Assembly (NCBI RefSeq): GCF_937888285.1
Contig: NZ_CALART010000065.1
Coordinates: 1 to 64,000, forward strand
DNA: 64,000 bases
Source of the DNA: an uncultured Aquimonas sp.
GTDB taxonomy: Bacteria; Pseudomonadota; Gammaproteobacteria; Xanthomonadales; Xanthomonadaceae
Direction: 5' to 3'
Shown here: positions 37,584-46,899 of the stretch, piece after piece
Layout of the letters: each line of letters opens with the position of its first letter
Position numbering within the stretch: position 1 is the first letter of the stretch
Notes under the pieces: generated by a model
Seen by the model: the letters and a program-made list of their open reading frames with translations, nothing else
Databases searched by the model: none
Told to the model about the DNA's origin: nothing
Translations under genes and position numbers: made by a program

Positions 37584-38396
37584 ATGAGCCTGATCGAGAT
37601 CATCGTCCTCGCCCTGCTGCAGGGCTTCACCGAGTTCCTCCCGGTGTCCAGCTCGGCGCACCTGATCCTCGTCCCCATGCTCACCGGCTGGCGCGACCAG
37701 GGCCTCGCCTTCGATCTGGCCCTGCACCTCGGCAGCCTCGCTGCGGTGGTGCTTTACTTCCGCCGCGAGCTGGCGCAGATCAGCCAGTCACTGCTGCGCA
37801 GCGTGGCCGGACGCGGCACCGATGCGCACGCGCGGCTGGGCTGGGCGGTGGGCTTCGGCACCATTCCTGTCGGTCTGGCCGGCCTCGCCTTCAAGCCGCA
37901 GATCGAGACCGTGCTGCGCACGCCCGAGGTCGGCGCGCTGGTGATGGCTTTTGGCCTGATCTTCTTCGGCCTGGTGCTGTGGCTGGCGGATGCGCGCTTC
38001 CGCGGCGCGCGCACGGTCGAGCAGATCGGCTGGAAGGACGTGCTGCTGATCGGCCTCGCGCAGGCGCTGGCGCTGATTCCCGGCACCTCGCGCTCGGGCA
38101 TCACCATGACCGCCGGCCTGCTGCTCGGCTTCTGCCGCGAATCGGCCTCGCGCTTCTCCTTCCTGCTGTCGATTCCGGTGACTTTCCTGGCGGTGCTGCT
38201 GAAATCGCTGGACCTGTTCGAGCCGGGTGCGCAGGTCGACTGGAATGCGCTGCTGTGGGGCACCCTGCTGTCGGCGCTGGCGGCCTATGCGTGCATCCAC
38301 TACTTCCTCGCTTTCATCAACCGCATCGGCATGCTGCCCTTCGTGATCTACCGGCTGCTGCTGGGCGGCCTGCTGCTGTGGCTGTTCTGGCCCTGA
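37584..38396 (+). CDS. uppP: Undecaprenyl-diphosphate phosphatase
   Basis: Membrane enzyme that recycles the lipid carrier of peptidoglycan and O-antigen synthesis by removing one phosphate from undecaprenyl diphosphate; it also gives basal bacitracin resistance. The 270 residues match the UppP/BacA family in length. The two signature segments are LQGFTEFLPVSSSAHLIL (residues 12-29) and IPGTSRSGITMTAGLLLGF (about 166-184), with the catalytic Glu and Ser/Arg residues intact. About seven or eight hydrophobic spans. It is expressed alone. Confidence 0.95.
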   Translation: MSLIEIIVLALLQGFTEFLPVSSSAHLILVPMLTGWRDQGLAFDLALHLGSLAAVVLYFRRELAQISQSLLRSVAGRGTDAHARLGWAVGFGTIPVGLAGLAFKPQIETVLRTPEVGALVMAFGLIFFGLVLWLADARFRGARTVEQIGWKDVLLIGLAQALALIPGTSRSGITMTAGLLLGFCRESASRFSFLLSIPVTFLAVLLKSLDLFEPGAQVDWNALLWGTLLSALAAYACIHYFLAFINRIGMLPFVIYRLLLGGLLLWLFWP

Positions 38397-38500
38397 GGCG
38401 TCGGCGCGCCGCCCGCGCATTCTTCACGCCCTGAGGCTGGCGCGGGCCGCGGTCGTTCTGGCATGGTCCGGTCTCGCTCCGGCCCGCGGCGTCCGTTCGC

Positions 38501-40327
38501 ATGTCCAGCCTGCCCACAACGCCGACGATGAACGCGACGGCCAGCGCGCGCTGGCTGGCTGTGCTCGGGCTCGGCGTGTTCGTGCTGTCCCTGTTCTCGC
38601 TGGAGCTCACCCGGCTCGAGGCCGGCGTCGCCCTGGTCTGGCTCAGCAGCGGTCTGGCGGTCGGCGTGCTGCTGTCCTGGCCGGGCCGCATTCCGATCCT
38701 GGCCTGGCTCACCCTCGCGCTGGCGCTGGCCGGCGCGCGCGTGCTGGCTGGCGATGGCGCGGCCCGCATCGCGCTGATGAGCAGCCTGAACCTTACCGAG
38801 GTCGCCCTGGTGGTCAGCGCCGTGCGGCGCTTCGGACGACCGCTCGCCGAGCGCCAGAACCTGCTGCGCAACGCATTCATCGGGGCACTCGCGAGCGTGC
38901 TGGCCTGCGCCGTGCTCGCCCTGCTGGCGGCGGTGGGCCTGGGCCTGATCGGCCAGCGGGCTCTCGGCTTTGTGCTCACCGCGCTGGCGCTGTTCAGCGC
39001 ACATCTGCTGGGCATGGTCACCACCGCCAGCGTGGTCACGATGGCGATCGGCCAGCGTGGGCGTCTGCTCGGCCCGCGCGGGAGTCGCGGCGGCTTCGCG
39101 CTGTCGTGGCTGCTGCTGGTGGCGGTGCTGGCCAGCGTGATGGCGCAGACCCGCTACCCGCTGCTGTTCCTGCCGCTGCTGCCGCTGGCCTGGCTGGCCT
39201 TTCGCCACGGTGTCGGCGGCGCGGTGATGGGCGTTCTGGGCGTGGCGGTCATGGCCGGTGGCGCCTCGATCCTGCGGCTCGGGCCGTTCCAGCTGGTCGG
39301 GCCCGAACAGCCCTTCGTACAGAGCCTGCTGCCGCAGGTCTATGTGTTGACCGCCAGTCTGCTGGCCCTGCCGCTGGGGCTGCTGGTCGCCGAGCGGCGA
39401 CGGCTGCTGAAGCGCCTGCGGCGCAGCGAGGCGCGCTACCGTTTGCTGGCGGAAGATACCCGCGACCTGGTGGTGCGGCTGGCCGCCGACGGCCAGCGCC
39501 GCTACGTGTCGGCCTCCAGCTTCGGCATGCTCGGCTATCGGCCGGACGAGCTGATGCAGCCGCGCTGGGAGCTGGTGCACCCCGACGATGCTGCCATGCT
39601 GCAGGAGCGTCTCGGCCAGCTGTTCCGCGAGGGTGGCCAGGCCCGCGTCGAGTTCCGCGTGCGCCACCGTGAGGGCCACTGGGTGTGGATCGAGGCCCTG
39701 GCCGAGCGCGTGCCCTGCGAAGACGGCGAGGGCTGGGACGTGGTCTATTCGGGTCGCGACGTCAGCGCACGCATGCAGGCCGAACAGGCCCTGCAGGAGC
39801 AGGCCCGCACCGATGTGCTGACCGGGCTGGCCAATCGCCGCGAGTTCGATGAGCGCCTGGGCCGCGCGCTGGCGCGTGCGCGCCGCTACGGCCAGCCGCT
39901 GGCGGTGTTCGCGCTGGACCTCGATCATTTCAAGCAGATCAACGACACGCTCGGCCACGCGGCCGGCGACGAAGCCCTCGTCGAGTTCGGCCGACGCATC
40001 CGCGCCAGCGTCTACGAGACCGATCTGGTGGCGCGATTGGGCGGCGACGAGTTCGCCGTGCTGATGGAGCAGCTCGCCGGCGCCGAGGCCTGCGACCTCG
40101 CGGCGCAGCGGCTGCTGGCGCGGATGGCCGAGCCGATGCAGCTGGCCGGCGAGCCGCGCGTGGTCGGCACCAGCATCGGCATCGCCTACTGCGCGGACGG
40201 CGAGATCGAGGCCGAGGCCCTGCTGGGCGCAGCCGATGCCGCGCTGTATGGCTCGAAACGCGGCGGCCGCGGACGTTTCCTGCGCGTTGATGTCGGCGCC
40301 GAGCCCGCACGAGAAGGCCCAGGCTAG
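38501..40327 (+). CDS. MASE1-PAS-GGDEF diguanylate cyclase
   Basis: The 608-residue protein has a MASE1-type membrane sensor (about 15-285, some eight helices), a PAS domain (about 305-430: SEARYRLLAEDTRDLVVRL... LGYRPDELMQPRWELVHPDD) and a C-terminal GGDEF domain (about 435-600). The active GGDEF is intact near residue 514, with DVLTGLANRREFDERL, ALDLDHFKQINDTLGHAAGDE and ASIGIAYC-type motifs. The inhibitory site normally RxxD five residues before GGDEF reads YETD, so product inhibition is probably weak. It should make cyclic di-GMP in response to a membrane or redox signal. Confidence 0.92.
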   Translation: MSSLPTTPTMNATASARWLAVLGLGVFVLSLFSLELTRLEAGVALVWLSSGLAVGVLLSWPGRIPILAWLTLALALAGARVLAGDGAARIALMSSLNLTEVALVVSAVRRFGRPLAERQNLLRNAFIGALASVLACAVLALLAAVGLGLIGQRALGFVLTALALFSAHLLGMVTTASVVTMAIGQRGRLLGPRGSRGGFALSWLLLVAVLASVMAQTRYPLLFLPLLPLAWLAFRHGVGGAVMGVLGVAVMAGGASILRLGPFQLVGPEQPFVQSLLPQVYVLTASLLALPLGLLVAERRRLLKRLRRSEARYRLLAEDTRDLVVRLAADGQRRYVSASSFGMLGYRPDELMQPRWELVHPDDAAMLQERLGQLFREGGQARVEFRVRHREGHWVWIEALAERVPCEDGEGWDVVYSGRDVSARMQAEQALQEQARTDVLTGLANRREFDERLGRALARARRYGQPLAVFALDLDHFKQINDTLGHAAGDEALVEFGRRIRASVYETDLVARLGGDEFAVLMEQLAGAEACDLAAQRLLARMAEPMQLAGEPRVVGTSIGIAYCADGEIEAEALLGAADAALYGSKRGGRGRFLRVDVGAEPAREGPG

Positions 40328-40524
40328 CGGCAGAGCTCGGGCCAGCGCCGGCTCGGATCCAGCCGAGCGCGGCGCAGCGGATCAGGGCAGACGAAGCGCA
40401 AACCGCGCATCCTCAATGCGCAGCTCTCAAGAAACAGAATCGCAGGTGATGGATTTCAGGGGATCGCTCTCGCGGCGGCGCGGCATGAAAAACCGGCCGG
40501 AACAGCGTCTAGCGACCCCTGGCT

Positions 40525-40630
40525 CGTCGCCCCCGCGAAGGCGGGGGCCCAGAACGGACCTGCAGCAACGGCCAGAGCACTGGATCCCGCCCCCGCCTTC
40601 GCGCGGGCAGGCCCTGCGCGGGGATGACGA
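40525..40630. repeat. Family C inverted repeat, 106 bp
   Basis: CGTCGCCCCCGCGAAGGCGG opens and CGCGGGCAGGCCCTGCGCGGGGATGACG closes an element whose ends are inverted. It is the CGTCATTCCCGCG type known from many Gammaproteobacteria and recurs at 58569-58650. It lies in the gap 40328-40765 after the cyclase and recC, which converge. No gene seen. Confidence 0.7.
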
Positions 40631-40765
40631 ATCGTGGCTTGCGCAAGAACATCCGGCCCGGGACTTGGGGCTGAGAAGCTCTCAACTCTCAACTCTCAAC
40701 GCGATGTGCGACGCTGCGCCGTCAGCCCGGGTTCGTTCGCGTTCCGCAGCTCGGCGCGACGGGCC

Positions 40766-43700
40766 TCACGCCGCGCCTTCGCGCTCCGGCGCGACCAGCG
40801 TGATGCAGGCCAGCAGCCGCTGCGCGAAGTCGAGCAGGCGGGCGATATCCTCGCTGCCAGACTCGGTGTCGAGCGCGCCGAACAGCAGGCGCGCATAGCC
40901 CGGGCCGTAGTCGGCTTCGCCTGTGAACTGGTCGCCGCCGCTCCAGGCTTCGCTCACCGCCTTGGCGAGTCGTTCGGAGTAGGGCGCGGAATCGGCGCGT
41001 TTGCCTTCGACCGGCTCGCACAGCGCCGCCCAGCTTGTGCGCGGCAGGTAGGGCAGGCGAGCGCCCTGGCCTTCGCGCCAGAAGTCGAGCAGCAGGCTCA
41101 GGCGCTGGACGAGTTCGTCCAGCATGCGCGCCCGCGTCGGCGCATCGGCCTTACACAGCGCTGCATCCCAGGCATTGAGTCCGTCGGTCCAGGGGCTGGA
41201 CGCGTCGCGGTCGATCAGGGCCAGCACGCGCAGCGGTTCCAGCTGCGCTGCGCCCTGCACCGTCATCAGGCGCAGCAGGGCCCAGTCGAGGAACAGCGGC
41301 AGCCGGCGGCGGAAGTCGAGCTCGTCCTCGGCCAGCAGATCGCTCTTCTCGCTGTTCACACGCGTACGCGCGAAGCCGCGCAGCAGCCAGTGGCCGCCGC
41401 CCGTGCGCGCATGCAGGCCGGGCACTTCGCCGACCAGCCGACAGCCGTCGATGCTGACGTCCACTGGCAGGCTGCTCGCCTCGCCGCCGTCGAAGCCCTC
41501 CACCTCGCGCAGCGCCGACAGCAGGGCCTCGAGCTTGGCGCGCTCCTGCGCCCAGGCGGCGGCACCCAGTCGCCCCGGTGGCAGCAGGCCGGACAGGCGC
41601 AGCCAGGCCGGCGCTTCGATCGGCGCTTCGCACTGCGGCCAGCGTTTGAGCAGGCGGCTGAACAAGCGATCGGACAGGCGCTCGCGCGCATCGACTTCCG
41701 CGTCCAGCGGCTCGCTGTCGGGCAGGCGCTGCGCGTCGAGCGCATCGAGATGCAGCTGCAGGCCCTGCGCCAGCACCTGCCGCGCGGGGTCGCGCCAGAA
41801 GGCCTGCAGCTCGCGCAGGCCGAGCTGGGCTGGCAAGGCCGCGGGCGCGCAGGCACTGCTGTCGACGAAGGGCGGCAGCTCGGGCAGGTCGCCGCGCGTC
41901 GGCAGGGCCGCATAGGCCTGCGCATGCGAGAACAGGCGCGGATCGCTGCCATCGAAATAGCGCGCATCGAAGGGCTGCAGCGGATGCGCGACGATCCACG
42001 GGCGGTCGCGCTTCGCGTCCTCGGCATCGAAGGCGCAGTGCAGGTCGAGCAGGGCCAGCAGCTCGGCCAGCGGCGCCGACGGGTTGCGCGGTGCGCCGTC
42101 CTTGACCGCGCGGCCGAGGTAGCTGAAGTGCAGGCGCTGCCGCGCCGACATCACCGTCTCCAGGAACAGGTAGCGGTCGTCGCTGCGCTGCTCGCGGTCG
42201 TACAGACGCGGGGCGGCGCGCATCAGGTCCAGCCCGCCGTCGGCGCCGCGGCGCGGGAACTCGCCCTCGTTCAGGCCGAGCACGGCGACCAAGCCAAAGG
42301 GAATCGCGCGCTGCGGCACCATGCCGCAGAAGGTGATGCCGCCGAGCAGAAAGGCCTGGCGCTCGGGCACTGCATCCAGCGCTTCCTCCAGCAGGCTGCG
42401 CGCCAGGGCGAAGGGCAGGGGCGTGGCCTGCTGCGCGGCCGGCGGCTGCGCGGCCAGGCCCTGCAGCATCTGCCGCAGCAGCTGTTCGGCTTCGCGTGCG
42501 GGTCCATCTTCGGGGTCGGTGCGGAACAGCGCGTCGAGCAGGGCCTCGAAGCGCTCGCACCAGCGCGCCAGCGGCAGGGTCTCAGAGGCCAGATCGAACA
42601 GGCCCTGCAGGGCCTGCAGCAGGGCATCGAGCGCGCCGATCGGCTCGGCCTCGGGGCCATGCAGGCCGGACACCGTCGCGAGTTCGCTGCCGTCGCCCAG
42701 GGTCAGCGCGCGCGGCGCGTCCTCGCCGGCGGCGTCCTCGATCAGATAGCCGGCGATCAGCCGGTCCATGCCGAAGGCCAGGCTGTGCGCGTACAAAGCG
42801 GGCAGATCGAAGCGCTCGCGAAAACGCGCATCGAGGCCCCAGCGCGCGCCCGCGGCCTGCAGCCAGTCGGCCAGCGATTCCACCGCCGCGGCATCCAGGC
42901 CGAAGCGCCGCGCCAGCTCGGGCTGCTGCAGCAGGTCAAGGAGTTCCGGCGCGGACAGCCGCGTCGCTGGCAAGGCCAGCAGGCGGCGGAAAGCGGCGAA
43001 CAGGCGGTGGCTGCGCGCGGTGCTGATGTCGGCCAGGTGGTAGGGCAGGCGTGCGCGAGCGTCGCCGGGCGGGCCGAACACGGCCGGAATCAGCGGCAGG
43101 TAGGCGCCGATATCGGGCGCCATCACCACGATCTCGCCGGGGGTGAGATCGGCCTCGCCGCTGCGGTCGGCGCCGGTGGCGTCGAGCAGCACCTCGCGCA
43201 GCACTTCGAGCTCGCGCAATCGCGTGTGGCAGGCGTGCACGCGCAGGCTGTCATCGGCGCGCGCATGGGCTTCGTCGATGGCGTCGTCGAGCGGCTCGCG
43301 CAGCAGGCCGGGATCGAGTCGACGCAGGCTTTCCTGCAGGCGCTGCAGGCGATTCGCGGGCTCGGGATCGCGGCGGTCCTGCCAGTGGCGGACGTCCTCG
43401 GCGACCTCGTTGATCTCCGACAGCGCCATGAAGAACTGCTGGCCCAGCCGGCCCCAGCGCGCCAGCAGCGGATGGCCCTGCTCGATGAACCAGTCGCCTT
43501 CGCCCGCGCGCTCGATGGCCTCGGCCTCCTGCGCGCGGCGCGCGGCCAGCGCATCGAGATCCCGGCTCAGCCCGCCCCAGAACTCGCGGCAGGGGTCGGG
43601 CGCATACAGCGCGACCAGGCGCGAGTCGGCCAGCGCGCGCAGCACGGCCAGCTCCTGCGGCGGCGCGTGGCTCAGGCCGAACACATGCAGCGGCGTGCAC

Positions 43701-44368
43701 GCCGGCAGCGCGCGCAGGCGCGGCAGCAGGCGCTGCAGGATGTCGGCGCGGTGCTCGCCCAGGCGTTTCTTCAGCGCGCGCCACAGCGGCGCGACCAGCT
43801 CGCCTTCGAGCCGCGCGCGCGGTGCATCCAGGTGCGCCAGCGCGCGCTCGCCGCGCTCCCAGCGGCGCAGCCAGTCCGGCCGATAGACGAGGTACTGCGC
43901 GTACAGCCGCGCCAGCCGGTCGGCCAGCTCGAAACGCCGACGCAGGCGATCCTCGGGCGCGCCGTGGTCGAGATAGGAGGCCAGCCGCGCGGCGTCGAGC
44001 TCGCCACGCGCGGTCTCCAGCAGATCGAACACCTGCCAGCGCAGCTGCGCGCTGCGCCACTGCGGCAGCGACACCGCCTGCCGGCCCAGCACGTCCTGCG
44101 CCAGCCGGTCGATGAAGCTGCTCGGCAGCAGCACCTCCAGATTGGCGACGATGCCGCGCGGCCCGCGCGCCTTCGCCAGCGCCCGCGTCAGCCAGTGGCG
44201 CATGCCCGGATGCGCGGCCAGCACCGTCTGCGGCGTCAGCACGTCCTCGGGCGGCGCGGCATCGAGCAGCTCCAGCAGCGGTTCGAGCAGGGCCTCCAGC
44301 CGGCTGGCGCGATACACCACCAGCCCCGCGCCCGCGCTGCGCCCATCGATGTGCTGCACCTTCGCCAC
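40766..44368 (-). CDS. recC: Exodeoxyribonuclease V subunit RecC
   Basis: Chi-recognising, pin-bearing subunit of the RecBCD nuclease/helicase that processes double-strand breaks. The 1200 residues, about 80 more than E. coli RecC, begin GLVVYRASRLEALLEPLLELL and include PQTVLAAHPGMRHWLTRALAKARG, FGLSHAPPQELAVLRALA and PLFVAVLGLNEGEFPRRG-like segments near the middle, matching the RecC helicase-like fold. Start: GTG 44368 has GGAG 6 bases upstream. An ATG at 44440 is in frame but lies next to the family A element. recB and recD do not follow; the downstream neighbour is a convergent cyclase. Confidence 0.9.
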   Translation of the reverse strand: MAKVQHIDGRSAGAGLVVYRASRLEALLEPLLELLDAAPPEDVLTPQTVLAAHPGMRHWLTRALAKARGPRGIVANLEVLLPSSFIDRLAQDVLGRQAVSLPQWRSAQLRWQVFDLLETARGELDAARLASYLDHGAPEDRLRRRFELADRLARLYAQYLVYRPDWLRRWERGERALAHLDAPRARLEGELVAPLWRALKKRLGEHRADILQRLLPRLRALPACTPLHVFGLSHAPPQELAVLRALADSRLVALYAPDPCREFWGGLSRDLDALAARRAQEAEAIERAGEGDWFIEQGHPLLARWGRLGQQFFMALSEINEVAEDVRHWQDRRDPEPANRLQRLQESLRRLDPGLLREPLDDAIDEAHARADDSLRVHACHTRLRELEVLREVLLDATGADRSGEADLTPGEIVVMAPDIGAYLPLIPAVFGPPGDARARLPYHLADISTARSHRLFAAFRRLLALPATRLSAPELLDLLQQPELARRFGLDAAAVESLADWLQAAGARWGLDARFRERFDLPALYAHSLAFGMDRLIAGYLIEDAAGEDAPRALTLGDGSELATVSGLHGPEAEPIGALDALLQALQGLFDLASETLPLARWCERFEALLDALFRTDPEDGPAREAEQLLRQMLQGLAAQPPAAQQATPLPFALARSLLEEALDAVPERQAFLLGGITFCGMVPQRAIPFGLVAVLGLNEGEFPRRGADGGLDLMRAAPRLYDREQRSDDRYLFLETVMSARQRLHFSYLGRAVKDGAPRNPSAPLAELLALLDLHCAFDAEDAKRDRPWIVAHPLQPFDARYFDGSDPRLFSHAQAYAALPTRGDLPELPPFVDSSACAPAALPAQLGLRELQAFWRDPARQVLAQGLQLHLDALDAQRLPDSEPLDAEVDARERLSDRLFSRLLKRWPQCEAPIEAPAWLRLSGLLPPGRLGAAAWAQERAKLEALLSALREVEGFDGGEASSLPVDVSIDGCRLVGEVPGLHARTGGGHWLLRGFARTRVNSEKSDLLAEDELDFRRRLPLFLDWALLRLMTVQGAAQLEPLRVLALIDRDASSPWTDGLNAWDAALCKADAPTRARMLDELVQRLSLLLDFWREGQGARLPYLPRTSWAALCEPVEGKRADSAPYSERLAKAVSEAWSGGDQFTGEADYGPGYARLLFGALDTESGSEDIARLLDFAQRLLACITLVAPEREGAA

Positions 44369-44446
44369 GCTGTCTCCGAGTCGTCCGCGCTGAGCGGTGA
44401 GGCGGCATTGTGCCGCGAGTGGCGGTCCGCGCCGCGTCATGCCCGC

Positions 44447-44546
44447 ATAGGGTGGGCCCTGGCCCGCCGTGGCCGCGAATCTCGCGATGGGCTGGTGTGT
44501 ATGCGGGGCGAGTGTCGAGCCAATGGTGGGCCAGGGCCCACCCTAT
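44447..44546. mobile_element. Family A MITE-like element, 100 bp
   Basis: Left end ATAGGGTGGGCCCTGGCCCGCC and right end GGTGGGCCAGGGCCCACCCTAT, with GGGGCGAGTGTCGAGCCA just inside the right end. It lies between recC and the CSD-DUF1294 gene, 79 bases upstream of the recC start. The rest of the gap 44369-44655 shows nothing. Confidence 0.75.
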
Positions 44547-44655
44547 GCTGTGGCGCGCGCAGCCTCTCGGGAAGGGTCAGGCGCACGCTGCGCCTCAACA
44601 CGGAAAGTGATGCGCAGGGCCGCGTGCACTTCGGCGACAACGGAAACCCGGCTGC

Positions 44656-45279
44656 TCACCTCACGCCAAGTGCGGTATCGAGCAGCTCCCGGCCAGGCCC
44701 TGCGGCCAACAGAAGCAGCACCAGAGTGTTCGCAGCCACTGTCATCCAGAACACGGTCTGGAAGGGCTGCTTCATCGACTTGTGCCGCAGCAGGCGCTGC
44801 GCGATCAGGCAGGCGGGCCAGCCGCCGAGCACGGCGATCAGGTGCAGGTGCGCCTCCGGGGTGCGCTGCGCCTCGGCACGCGCCGCCCGCTTGTCCACCC
44901 AGTACATGCCGAAGGCGATCAGATTGAAGGTTGCGAACACACCGAGAAGCTCCGTCGGCAGCCCCAGCAGCAGCACCAGCAGCAGTTGCGCCATCAGCCC
45001 TGCGATGCCGGCCTCAAGCCTCCATGCACTGCTGCCTTGGCGTGTTTCGGCAAGGTGTCGGCGCGCACTCAGTTGCAGAGTCTCGGCGACCAGGGCGCGC
45101 GGGCGACCTCGCTCGTCCGTACCGAGGGTGTAGTTGAACGCCTGCCCCAGCGCGGGTCGGCCCTTCGCCCCGCGTACCGCCTTGATGTGCAGGAAGACGC
45201 GTTCTCCACCGCCATTCGGCTCGATGAAGCCGAAGCCGCGTTCATCGTTCCATTCGATCAGACGGCCTTGGTAGCGCAT
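44656..45279 (-). CDS. Cold-shock-domain and DUF1294 membrane protein
   Basis: A 207-residue fusion: an N-terminal cold-shock-like OB fold (residues 1-65: GRLIEWNDERGFGFIEPNGGGERVFLH, with an RNP-type GFGFI motif) and a C-terminal DUF1294 membrane region (about 90-205: FNLIAFGMYWVDKRAAR... HLIAVLGGWPACLIAQRLLRHKSMKQPFQTVFW). This architecture is widespread in proteobacteria with unknown function; nucleic-acid binding at the membrane is suggested by the parts. It is downstream of the next gene by 20 bases and probably coexpressed with it. Confidence 0.9.
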   Translation of the reverse strand: MRYQGRLIEWNDERGFGFIEPNGGGERVFLHIKAVRGAKGRPALGQAFNYTLGTDERGRPRALVAETLQLSARRHLAETRQGSSAWRLEAGIAGLMAQLLLVLLLGLPTELLGVFATFNLIAFGMYWVDKRAARAEAQRTPEAHLHLIAVLGGWPACLIAQRLLRHKSMKQPFQTVFWMTVAANTLVLLLLAAGPGRELLDTALGVR

Positions 45280-45299
45280 GGCGTGGTGGGTGTGGGCGC

Positions 45300-45950
45300 T
45301 TACGGGGGCGCCCCGGACTGGGCGGAGTGTAGCGCTCGGATCGCCTCCGCCTCCGCCCGCATCCGCGCCTCGAACTTTCCATAGTTGGACAAGTGCAGGT
45401 GCTTATGGAGTCGACGTTCGCCGTCGCTCCAGACGAGCGGAAGCACGCCGTCGCCAACGCGCGCTAGCTGCAGCCAGGGGAAGCGCTGGCTGGCTTGCAT
45501 CAGCCTCAGCACGCCATCCGATGCGAACACGAGCTGCGCGCTGCCATGTCGAATCGACTGGTCAAGCGTGGCGAGGTGGCTGGCGTTGAAGTCCGACGGA
45601 CGCAGCGCGTTGCGTCCGACGGTTGGCAGGTGCAGCAGCTCGATGAAGCAGACCTGCTCCGCATGCTCGGCAGTGAAGCCAAGGCGCGCGAAATTGCGGT
45701 GGTAGCGCCGGCCATCGCCGCGGTACTGCGGCAGCAGAAAGGGGTGATGCACGCCATGGCGTCGCCAGAAGGCCGCGCCGTCGCGGTGGTAGTCCAGCAG
45801 GGCCGGAAAGATCGGGCTGCTCTCGATGTCGGCGGCGTAGTTCGCGTCCAGGCCAATGAAGAGGATGCGCGCCACGAGCGGATCGGCCCCCTGCCAGGGG
45901 CGCTCGGCGAACAGGGCGTTCAAGGCAGGGCTGGGGTGTAGGGTGAACAT
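45300..45950 (-). CDS. Conserved hypothetical protein with a glycosylase-like layout
   Basis: A 216-residue protein with no domain I can name. It has a strong middle motif ILFIGLDANY, later HPFLLPQYRGDGRRYHRNFARLGF and CFIELLHLPTVGR, and near the end HKHLHLSNYGKF. The GLDANY near the start and a His-rich segment near the end recall the two motifs of uracil-DNA-glycosylase-type folds, but the resemblance is weak. ATG 45950 is preferred to GTG 45980. It precedes the CSD-DUF1294 gene by 20 bases on the same strand. Confidence 0.7.
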   Translation of the reverse strand: MFTLHPSPALNALFAERPWQGADPLVARILFIGLDANYAADIESSPIFPALLDYHRDGAAFWRRHGVHHPFLLPQYRGDGRRYHRNFARLGFTAEHAEQVCFIELLHLPTVGRNALRPSDFNASHLATLDQSIRHGSAQLVFASDGVLRLMQASQRFPWLQLARVGDGVLPLVWSDGERRLHKHLHLSNYGKFEARMRAEAEAIRALHSAQSGAPP

Positions 45951-46154
45951 GGGCGCGCTAGCCAGGCAACTCTCCGACACACCGTCGCACGGGCCTCGCA
46001 GTTCGCGCTAGCCTTGCATCGACCCTGCGTGGCGCGAACGACCAAGTGCCTGCTTGGGACTGACCGGTGTCCCGGCTAGCGTCCGTGGGGTCACCCATCG
46101 AAGTGCCTACGACCAGCGCGAGCGGACAGGATGCCGGCAGGCGCTTTCCATGCG

Positions 46155-46873
46155 GGCTGTGTGTAGGAGCGAGCTTGCTCGCGACCAGTAGCTCTGTGCG
46201 AAGCGCAGCCCGTGAGGCGAGGGACAGGCTGCGGTCGCCTGCGAGCAGGCTCCTACAAACAGCGGGGGCGTTTGGAGTCTTGGCAGACGCTCCAAAGGCC
46301 GGCTGTGCGACAGACGAGCCAAAGCTGGCCGTGCGGCAGACGGTGCCAAACCCGGCTGTGTGTAGGAGCGAGCTTGCTCGCGACCAGTAGCTCTGTGCGA
46401 AGCGCAGCCCGTGAGGCGAGGGACAGGCTGCGGTCGCCTGCGAGCAGGCTCCTACAAACAGCGGGGGCGTTTGGAGTCTTGGCAGACGCTCCAAAGGCCG
46501 GCTGTGCGACAGACGAGCCAAAGCTGGCCGTGCGGCAGACGGTGCCAAACCCGGCTGTGTGTAGGAGCGAGCTTGCTCGCGACCAGTAGCTCTGTGCGAA
46601 GCGCAGCCCGTGAGGCGAGGGACAGGCTGCGGTCGCCTGCGAGCAGGCTCCTACAAACAGCGGGGGCGTTTGGAGTCTTGGCAGACGCTCCAAAGGCCGG
46701 CTGTGCGACAGACGAGCCAAAGCTGGCCGTGCGGCAGACGGTGCCAAACCCGGCTGTGTGTAGGAGCGAGCTTGCTCGCGACCAGTAGCTCTGTGCGAAG
46801 CGCAGCCCGTGAGGCGAGGGACAGGCTGCGGTCGCCTGCAAGCAGGCTCCTACAAACAGCGGGGGCGTTTGGA
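46155..46873. repeat. 199-bp tandem amplification of family B REPs, 3.6 copies
   Basis: REP heads start at 46162, 46361, 46560 and 46759, exactly 199 bases apart, and the units are almost identical over their whole length. Each unit holds a 96-bp REP doublet (TGTAGGAGCGAGCTTGCTCG ... GCTCCTACA), then AACAGCGGGGGCGTTTGG, a CTTGGCAGACGC part and three short GGCAGACG-TGCCAAA subrepeats. The last unit breaks off after GGGCGTTTGGAG. It lies directly downstream of the RAYT gene. The short stretch 45951-46154 has no gene. Confidence 0.95.
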
Positions 46874-46899
46874 GCTGCTCATAGAAAACATGCGCATGC

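Noticed and set aside
40634..45133. A 1499-codon plus-strand frame opposite recC
   Set aside because: Same reason: it has no motifs, mirrors recC codon structure and runs through the noncoding family A and C elements at its ends.
46067..46841. Repeated 100-160-codon frames in the REP array
   Set aside because: They are identical copies made by the 199-bp period and have no start signal or homology.
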